Shown here: piece by piece, positions 55,127-60,746 of the stretch | Layout of the letters: every line of letters starts with the position of its first letter | Numbering within the stretch: position 1 is the stretch's first letter | Assembly (NCBI GenBank): GCA_001803395.1 | Contig: MHBU01000001.1 | Location: 26,899 to 87,644 of the forward strand | Length of the DNA stretch: 60,746 nt | Direction of reading: 5' to 3' | From: Methylotenera sp. RIFCSPLOWO2_02_FULL_45_14 | GTDB taxonomy: Bacteria; Pseudomonadota; Gammaproteobacteria; Burkholderiales; Methylophilaceae | Made by a program: the position numbers and the translations under genes | Notes under the pieces: generated by a model | What the model was told of the DNA's origin: nothing | Seen by the model: only the letters and a program-made list of their open reading frames with translations | The model's database searches: none

Positions 55127-57186
55127 AACTTATAACTTGCACCGACTTCGACATTGCGCTCAACACCAGGGAAAATACCATCTGGATTACGACTAGCTAT
55201 GTATTTCTTGTCAGTTAAATTTCGCACTGTTCCAAATAATGACAAGTGTTTATCAACATCGTAGTAAGCATTTAAATTAAATGTTGTGTAACTTGATATT
55301 TCACCGAGTGTACCAATCGTATTTTCATCTCGCGTATTCGCTGCATCAACATACTGGCGTGAAACATGATACGCACCCAAACTCGTTCTAAAGCTGCCAA
55401 GTTTGTAATTCAAATTCATATTACTTGTTAACCTAGGCGCATAAGGCAAACGATTACCATCTGGGCCAAGCGAATCGTTCTTAAACTCAGCGGTTGGCAC
55501 ATACGTTGCGTTACCATCTACACTCCAACCATCACCAATTTCGTAACCTAGCGCAAGCTCAAGTCCTTGGTTTAAGGTTTTACCACCATTGGCTTGGTTG
55601 ATACCTCCAGACAAACTTTGATTCACGATTTGATTATCAAAGTCCATATGAAACACCGTTGCCTCATAAGTGAGTCGTTGCAAAGTACCACGAACACCAA
55701 TTTCATAATTTGTTGAGCGCTCTGCGTCTAATTGCTGATCTACACCATCCCCAGAGATAGCTGTTGCCACCATCGCTGGTGAAAATCCTTTGTATGCGCC
55801 AGCAAACAGTTGAGCTTCTGGCACCACTTGCCATGTAGCACCAAGACCTGGCATGACTTCTATGTTATTCGCCTTACCTTTAACACCCGTTAACTCATTT
55901 TTACGCTTCTGATCATAAGACTCTACGCGTAAGCCAGGTGTCACAGCTACCTTATCATTCAGCTCAAATCTATTTTGAGCATATAACGCGATTCCTTCTG
56001 CTTTTTGTGTTTCATCCCCTGTTAATGCACCAGATCTAGCATCTGGATCAGTTTTAGAGCGGATTGTTTTATTGCTTAAAGAGTCTGTATGCAAACGGAC
56101 ACCTAGTTCAGTTTCATTTTTAATCCCGAAACTATTATGTGAGATAAACAAGCGCGAATCTACACCCATCATTTCAAACTCACGATTACGACCAGTCATA
56201 CAATTACTTACACCCGTACAAGCCACAAAGGTGGTGCCATTTGCGGTTCTACTAGCAATATCACGACGCCAGTAATCACGATTTAATTGACTCCAGTACA
56301 GCAATGTATTCAGTTTAACGCCGTTGGCAATTTCCCACTCGTGGTTAATATCAAACGATTTACGATCCGTTAAGAAATAATCATTCGGTGCTGGGTTTTT
56401 AGTTGGGTTGTTTTTATATTCGTTTGGTCTCAAACCCACATATGAAGTATTCACTTCATTATCGTAATATGAAAATTTTGCACTAATCCATTGATTGTCA
56501 TTAATCTGCATGCCACCTTTTGCAACGACATCATTTAAATCAAACTCATTATGACGAAAGCCATCACCACGAGAGGTAATCACGCTGAGGCCTGCAACCG
56601 CTTCGCCTGATGGAGATGCACCGCCAGCATCCAAGCCAAGCAATCTAAAACCATTACTTCCTACTCTTGTTGTTAACTTAATACCATCTTCAGGATCTTT
56701 AGTTTTATAATTGATCACACCACCAATGGTAGTTGGGCCATAGCGTAGGCCAGCAGCACCTTTTAATACTTCAATACTTTGCATGCGCTCAATACGAGGA
56801 CTGTAATAGGATTCATTTGCTAAAAATAAACCTGGTGCCACTGGCACGCCATCTTCCAATACTAACAACTTTTGACTGCGATTAGGATTTAACCCACGCA
56901 TACCGATATTAGGAATAAATCCGTAACCTTCTTCCTCGCGGATAACAATACCTGGTACAGATTTAAGCGCATCCTGAGTAGATAGCGGCTGCAATAGCTC
57001 CAATTGTTCTACCTCTATAATCGCAACTGAGCCAGGCTGCTTTGCTACGGCCAGTTCGCCCACACCAATCACATCAATACGCGGTAATAGAATTTCTGTA
57101 GCCATTGCTGGCATTTGATAAAACAATAAAGAAGCAACAGCCAATGCAATTTGGTTTGGCTTTAAAACTAAGTTATTTTTTGACAT
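55123..57186 (-). CDS. TonB-dependent outer-membrane receptor, FecA-like
   Basis: Outer-membrane beta-barrel receptor (687 aa) for a ferric chelate. A signal peptide ends after MPAMA near residue 29. The plug domain has SVPGIVIREEEGYGFIPNIGM-like blocks with GMRGLNPNRSQKLLVLEDGV, close to the FecA pattern, and YGPTTIGGVINYKTKDP. The barrel ends in VEVGASYKF with the terminal Phe. Extended N-terminal signalling domain of FecA is missing, so it is unlikely to signal to a FecR/FecI pair. Ligand is unknown; ferric citrate or another carboxylate siderophore is possible. A Fur box lies about 47 bases upstream of its start. Confidence 0.9.
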   Translation of the reverse strand: MSKNNLVLKPNQIALAVASLLFYQMPAMATEILLPRIDVIGVGELAVAKQPGSVAIIEVEQLELLQPLSTQDALKSVPGIVIREEEGYGFIPNIGMRGLNPNRSQKLLVLEDGVPVAPGLFLANESYYSPRIERMQSIEVLKGAAGLRYGPTTIGGVINYKTKDPEDGIKLTTRVGSNGFRLLGLDAGGASPSGEAVAGLSVITSRGDGFRHNEFDLNDVVAKGGMQINDNQWISAKFSYYDNEVNTSYVGLRPNEYKNNPTKNPAPNDYFLTDRKSFDINHEWEIANGVKLNTLLYWSQLNRDYWRRDIASRTANGTTFVACTGVSNCMTGRNREFEMMGVDSRLFISHNSFGIKNETELGVRLHTDSLSNKTIRSKTDPDARSGALTGDETQKAEGIALYAQNRFELNDKVAVTPGLRVESYDQKRKNELTGVKGKANNIEVMPGLGATWQVVPEAQLFAGAYKGFSPAMVATAISGDGVDQQLDAERSTNYEIGVRGTLQRLTYEATVFHMDFDNQIVNQSLSGGINQANGGKTLNQGLELALGYEIGDGWSVDGNATYVPTAEFKNDSLGPDGNRLPYAPRLTSNMNLNYKLGSFRTSLGAYHVSRQYVDAANTRDENTIGTLGEISSYTTFNLNAYYDVDKHLSLFGTVRNLTDKKYIASRNPDGIFPGVERNVEVGASYKF

Positions 57187-57232
57187 TACAACCCTTTAAA
57201 TTTAATAAAATTCTCAATAACACGATTCTACA

Positions 57233-57247
57233 TGATAATCATTATCA
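57233..57247 (-). promoter_or_regulatory. Fur box of the TonB receptor
   Basis: TGATAATCATTATCA is a perfect 7-1-7 inverted repeat matching the Fur consensus (TGATAAT-N-ATTATCA). It lies about 50 bases upstream of the receptor start and 60 bases from the divergent hslO start, so it may affect one or both; the receptor is the natural target. Confidence 0.85.
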
Positions 57248-57308
57248 TTTACAAGTAATTTTTTATGAGAGTCATCAATGAATTAGTATCCAATGTTAAA
57301 ATGTTGTT

Positions 57309-58220
57309 ATGGAAAACGATCAAGACACATTGCAACGCTTTGTATTTGAAAATACGCCGGTACGTGGCAATCTTGTTAATCTTACAAGCACTTTTCAACT
57401 CGCACTTAACAAACAATCATTGCCCGCAGGCTTGAGGCGAGCATTAGGTGAGCTGATGGCAGCAAGCGCCCTACTCACAGCCACGCTTAAAATGAACGGT
57501 TCTCTGGTATTGCAAATTCAAAGCAAGGGTTTATTAAAACTATTGGTTGTAGAATGCAACTCAGATTTTGGCATACGCGCTACAGCAAAATGGACGGGAT
57601 TGGTCAATGACCAACAAAGTTTGTTTGATCTCATTGAACACGGTCAGTTCATGATTACATTAGATCCCAAAGACGGCGGGCAAGCGTATCAAGGCGTTGT
57701 ACCGTTAGAAGGCGATAACATCAGCGCAATACTCGAAAACTACATGTTACGTTCGGAACAAATCGACACCAGAATTTGGTTATGTTGCGATGGTAACTCC
57801 GCTGCCGGGATGCTACTACAAAAGTTGCCAGACACCATGAATCAAGCAACACAAAGCCAAGAGCACTCTGAACATGACTTAGACACGTGGAACCGCGTTG
57901 GCCATTTAGCCAACACAATTACAGATGATGAGTTGCTGAACTTACCCACTGAAACCTTGCTTAAACGCTTATTTCACGAAGAAGATGTACGCCTGTTCGA
58001 TGCAAGTCATACTACGTTTTTTTGCAGTTGCTCACGAGACAGCGTGGCCAATATGTTGCGCATGTTAGGCAATGACGAGCTATCCAGCATTATTGAAGAG
58101 CAAGGTCAAATTGAAGTGAACTGTGACTTTTGCAATACACATTACAAATTTGACAAAATAGATGCGGCACAATTACTCGTGGGCGAAGTCACCGTACCAA
58201 CTAGTTCAAAAGTACACTAA
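57309..58220 (+). CDS. hslO: Redox-regulated chaperone Hsp33
   Basis: Holdase chaperone (303 aa) activated by oxidative unfolding. The C-terminal zinc redox switch is complete: CSC near residues 239-241 and CDFC near 271-274. The N-terminal core shows VRGNLVNLTSTFQLAL, and LPTETLLKRLFHEEDVRLFD precedes the linker. ATG start with the conserved N terminus; it is divergent from the TonB receptor. Confidence 0.96.
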   Translation: MENDQDTLQRFVFENTPVRGNLVNLTSTFQLALNKQSLPAGLRRALGELMAASALLTATLKMNGSLVLQIQSKGLLKLLVVECNSDFGIRATAKWTGLVNDQQSLFDLIEHGQFMITLDPKDGGQAYQGVVPLEGDNISAILENYMLRSEQIDTRIWLCCDGNSAAGMLLQKLPDTMNQATQSQEHSEHDLDTWNRVGHLANTITDDELLNLPTETLLKRLFHEEDVRLFDASHTTFFCSCSRDSVANMLRMLGNDELSSIIEEQGQIEVNCDFCNTHYKFDKIDAAQLLVGEVTVPTSSKVH

Positions 58221-58267
58221 ATTTTTGGAATGTACGCTGGCTGAATGCTATAACCAACCCTGATTTT

Positions 58268-59074
58268 TTAATTTAAAGCAACTTGACGCTTACGTTCAAA
58301 CAAACACACCGCTGCTGCTGCACCCGCATTGAGCGACTCAACAGACCCTAACGAAGTATTTGCCATTGGAATGGTAATAGATTTAGTTGAAGCTGCAATC
58401 GTTTGGCTACGTAGTCCTGAGCCTTCGTTACCGATCACAAAAGCGGTTGGCTTTGATAAATCTTGCGCATAAAGTGACTCGCCCTGCATGGTGGTTGCAT
58501 AACTACACCCTTGAAAATTTTGCAGTTCAAAAATCAAGTCGGCGCGCTCTACAATAGGCAACACAAACTGCGCACCCTGCCCGCCACGTAAGGCTTTAGG
58601 TGACCATGTATCAGTGCAACTGGTGCTTAAATAAACCACCTCTACACCAGATGCCGCCGCGGTGCGTAACATACTACCGAGATTACCTGGGTCTTGTATG
58701 TCTTCTAACATCAGTGCAAATGCTGGGTTTTCTGGCACTGGCAATTGCGGAATTTTTACTAACGCCAAAATACCAGTGGCACTGGCAACCGGTGTGAGCT
58801 CAGCAAACATCAAAGTAGGCAACATCACGGTAGAAACATCCACTAGCGCTTGAATTAAACCTGTCGCTTCCACACTACTTTTACCTTCAGGAATGATTAT
58901 CAACTCAAGCCCAGCCACATCAGGTGCACCAAAAGCAGTGATGTATGACTCAATTAAATGCACGCCATCTAATAGCGTTTTACCTTCGCTACGCCGCTCA
59001 CGCGCATTATCTGCAAATTTCTTAAGCTGCTTAAAAACTGGGTTGTCACGCGAAATAATATGTTTAAAAGACAT
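58268..59074 (-). CDS. TrmH/SpoU-family RNA methyltransferase
   Basis: SPOUT-fold 2'-O-methyltransferase (268 aa) with an N-terminal substrate-binding domain (SRDNPVFKQLKKFADNARER ... LLDGVHLIESYI). The catalytic domain has motif 1 LEDIQDPGNLGSMLRTA near residue 125, motif 2 FVIGNEGSGLR near 215 and motif 3 IPMANTSLGSVESLNAGAAA near 240. Whether it modifies rRNA or tRNA cannot be decided. The start is ATG 59074; a TTG ten codons upstream extends the frame without homology. Convergent with hslO. Confidence 0.9.
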   Translation of the reverse strand: MSFKHIISRDNPVFKQLKKFADNARERRSEGKTLLDGVHLIESYITAFGAPDVAGLELIIIPEGKSSVEATGLIQALVDVSTVMLPTLMFAELTPVASATGILALVKIPQLPVPENPAFALMLEDIQDPGNLGSMLRTAAASGVEVVYLSTSCTDTWSPKALRGGQGAQFVLPIVERADLIFELQNFQGCSYATTMQGESLYAQDLSKPTAFVIGNEGSGLRSQTIAASTKSITIPMANTSLGSVESLNAGAAAAVCLFERKRQVALN

Positions 59075-59141
59075 ACAACCATTCAACCATTGTTTACAAT
59101 TCAAAACGTTAGTTTAACTGAAAGCCGTTTAATCTCGTAGT

Positions 59142-59237
59142 GGCAGGTATTAAACCTGCCCCACACCATAGCCAAAAATGACGATTAACGCCGATAAATC
59201 ATGGTGTTATTAACCTTTTTTGATATCCAAAAAGGTT
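59142..59237. other. Two hairpins upstream of the RsuA-like gene
   Basis: GGCAGGT-ATTAA-ACCTGCC at 59142-59160 and AACCTTTTT-TGATATCC-AAAAAGGTT at 59212-59237 lie in the roughly 240-base gap between the divergent TrmH-like and RsuA-like genes. Neither has a run of T directly after it, so a terminator or attenuator role is only possible. Confidence 0.45.
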
Positions 59238-59314
59238 AGCAATAAATTTTATGTATCTCTCTGAATTATTGGCGTGCATCGGCAGTTAAGTGCTTTTTAT
59301 AGGATAATGCACGT

Positions 59315-60028
59315 ATGGCTAAAAAACTAAACTTAGAACGTATCCTGTGTAACCAAGGCTTTGGCACGCGCAAGCAATGTCGCATCATGATTATCAATGA
59401 AGAAGTCACTGTCAATGACACCATGTGCGACGACCCTGATGCGAGTTTTGATACCGAAAACCTGCGCTACACAGTTCAAGGTGAAGCATGGGATTACCGC
59501 GAAAAGTCTTACTTAATGCTGCACAAACCCAGCAATTATGAGTGTTCACACAAAACCCAGCATCACCCTACCATTTACAGCCTGCTGCCGCACCCATTGG
59601 TTGTGCGGGATGTGCAATGCATTGGCCGATTGGACGAAGACACCACTGGCTTAATCCTCATTTCAGATGATGGCCAATTTATCCATCGCATGAGTTCGCC
59701 CAAACACAGAGTACCCAAAGTGTATGAAGTGACCTGCAAACACGCAGTGGATGACAGCCAAATTACCCATATTCTAAAAGGTGTGCAACTGGTAGATGAA
59801 AATGCGCCAATAGCTGCGCTAGCCTGCACCAAAATCAGCGACCATGTGATTCACATGACCCTTGCTGAAGGCAAATATCATCAGGTGAAACGCATGATCG
59901 CTGCCATTAGTAACCGCGTTGAAGGCTTAAAACGTATTCAAATTGGTCAATTAAAACTGCCTGATGATTTGGCTGTTGGCAAATGGCGCTGGCTGAGTGA
60001 AGATGACATGGTGAAGCTCGGCGCGTGA
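59315..60028 (+). CDS. RsuA-type 16S rRNA pseudouridine synthase
   Basis: RsuA/RluB/E/F family enzyme (237 aa). An S4 RNA-binding domain occupies residues 1-55 (LERILCNQGFGTRKQCRIMI). The catalytic Asp lies in GRLDEDTTGLILISDDG near residue 107, and LAEGKYHQVKRMIAAISNRV is the C-terminal signature. RsuA pseudouridylates position 516 of 16S rRNA; the exact member of the family is not certain. A TAGGAT ribosome-binding site lies before the ATG. Confidence 0.9.
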   Translation: MAKKLNLERILCNQGFGTRKQCRIMIINEEVTVNDTMCDDPDASFDTENLRYTVQGEAWDYREKSYLMLHKPSNYECSHKTQHHPTIYSLLPHPLVVRDVQCIGRLDEDTTGLILISDDGQFIHRMSSPKHRVPKVYEVTCKHAVDDSQITHILKGVQLVDENAPIAALACTKISDHVIHMTLAEGKYHQVKRMIAAISNRVEGLKRIQIGQLKLPDDLAVGKWRWLSEDDMVKLGA

Positions 60029-60097
60029 TAGGTAAGCTCCAGGCTTATGTTAGAGCCTACGCTTTATCAAAAAATAAAGAATAAACCAAGTAACTTA

Positions 60098-60126
60098 TTG
60101 ATATTCGGCTAGAATTTACCCATAAT
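60098..60126 (+). promoter_or_regulatory. Sigma-70-like promoter before the MHYT gene
   Basis: TTGATA and CATAAT hexamers separated by 17 bases lie just after the RsuA-like gene. The transcript would start near 60133, at or just before a 39-codon frame and about 120 bases before the MHYT start. Confidence 0.45.
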
Positions 60127-60132
60127 CATACG

Positions 60133-60252
60133 ATGGGATTTAAGCAGTTAAACCCAAATGCAGTTTCATATATTTTATTGGGGTTAACCAGCATGTTAGA
60201 CTCAAACACTGCACTTCGAAACTCACTCTCAACATCAGACCTGAAAGAATAA
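60133..60252 (+). CDS. Possible 39-aa leader or orphan peptide
   Basis: An ATG-initiated frame of 39 codons encodes MGFKQLNPNAVSYILLGLTS followed by MLDSNTALRNSL and ends with TAA three bases before the MHYT start codon. No clear ribosome-binding site is present, and I recognise no family. Its base composition is low in G+C, in contrast to the GC-richer sequence immediately after. It may be a leader peptide or the remnant of a displaced gene. Confidence 0.3.
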   Translation: MGFKQLNPNAVSYILLGLTSMLDSNTALRNSLSTSDLKE

Positions 60253-60254
60253 GT

Positions 60255-60746
60255 GTGCCAATAATCTGGAATCCGTATCTGGTAGCACTTTCCATCCTGG
60301 TCGCCATTTTCGGCTCGTTCACCGCGCTGATTCATGCCAAACGCATGCGGGAAAGCACCGGCCGCGGAGAAATCATCTGGATGATGGCAGGGGGAATTAC
60401 ACTCGGGCTGGTGATCTGGACGATGCATTTTATCGGCATGCTGGCTTTCCATATATCCGTTCCTGTTTCTTACGATCCCCAGCTCACCTTGCTTTCTGTA
60501 CTACCTGCAGTAGCCGCCGCGTTGCTAGGGTTCCGCTTATTACGTGCGTCAACAATGAAGCTGGGGCAAGTTGCCATCGGCGGTCTGATCATGGGGCTGG
60601 GCATTTCCGCCATGCACTATACCGGCATGGCGGCGCTAAAGATGTCGCCACCGATTGTCTACGACCCGCTTATCTTCTTGGTTTCGATAGGCATCGCCGT
60701 GCTGGCTTGCTATGGTGCCCTGCTGATTGTTTATGTCGGTGAGAAA
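60255..60746 (+). CDS. MHYT-domain sensor protein (3' end outside window)
   Basis: Starts with GTG (MPIIWNPYLVALSILVAIFG) and shows several membrane segments with the MHYT motifs MHFIGMLAF near residue 59 and MHYTGMAAL near 124, thought to bind copper and sense O2, CO or NO. In known proteins MHYT precedes GGDEF/EAL output domains, but the output domain lies beyond the window. The visible 164 codons are richer in G+C than the genes before it, suggesting different ancestry. There is only a weak ribosome-binding site (GAAAG). Confidence 0.85.
   Translation, partial: MPIIWNPYLVALSILVAIFGSFTALIHAKRMRESTGRGEIIWMMAGGITLGLVIWTMHFIGMLAFHISVPVSYDPQLTLLSVLPAVAAALLGFRLLRASTMKLGQVAIGGLIMGLGISAMHYTGMAALKMSPPIVYDPLIFLVSIGIAVLACYGALLIVYVGEK

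Overview
The window reads as a stretch of betaproteobacterial chromosome, moderately AT-rich and almost fully coding. Three things point to the family Methylophilaceae (Methylotenera-like): the gene order trigger factor-clpP-clpX-lon-hupB-tRNA-ppiD, an EarP/EF-P pair with Arg32, and above all a methanofuran/tetrahydromethanopterin cofactor cluster, which in Proteobacteria marks methylotrophs. The assignment is inference from gene content; no rRNA or marker search was possible.

Layout. 1-5 kb: end of tpx, a MazG-like pyrophosphohydrolase and a tightly coupled minus-strand operon (RNB ribonuclease, spermidine-synthase-like protein, RlmL-type methyltransferase). 5-14 kb: a CobW-family GTPase, a yafS-like methyltransferase divergent from gloB, then mltD with a peptide-type ABC importer (binding protein and two permeases, no ATPase) and fabI. 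14-23 kb, minus strand: the protein quality-control block tRNA-Leu, tig, clpP, clpX, lon (with a heat-shock-type promoter), hupB, tRNA-Val, tRNA-Asp, ppiD. 23.5-30.5 kb: an RND metal-efflux operon followed by rlmF. 30.5-37.9 kb: the cofactor cluster (ATP-grasp ligase, MfnF-like, pabB, MfnE-like kinase, plus a divergent HisA/HisF-like gene), trailed by a dead pterin-dehydratase gene, then earP and efp. 38-51 kb: rpiA, mltF, serS, rarA, lolA, ftsK, dps, trxB, an Smr protein, an ABC exporter, ispF and ispD. 51.5-60.7 kb: amtB under NtrC/sigma-54-type control, an orphan two-repeat protein, a pilU remnant, a DUF3301 protein, gluQRS, a Fur-controlled TonB receptor, hslO, a TrmH-type methyltransferase, an RsuA-like pseudouridine synthase, and the start of a GC-richer MHYT-domain gene.

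How the parts connect. The cofactor cluster should supply methanofuran/methylofuran-type and pABA-derived pterin carriers for formaldehyde oxidation. The cell-envelope genes (mltD, mltF, lolA, ftsK) and the proteostasis block are housekeeping. Regulation visible in the DNA includes sigma-32 at lon, sigma-54 plus two NtrC sites at amtB, and a Fur box at the TonB receptor.

The least expected content lies between or at the ends of genes. A family of small palindromic repeats has three members here with compensatory stem changes, and one of them interrupts the pterin-dehydratase pseudogene. Two genes, the MazG-like gene and dps, have their 3' ends duplicated just downstream across a short palindromic spacer; in dps all five differences between the copies are synonymous. 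A pilU gene is reduced to its two ends. No transposase, CRISPR array or phage gene was seen.
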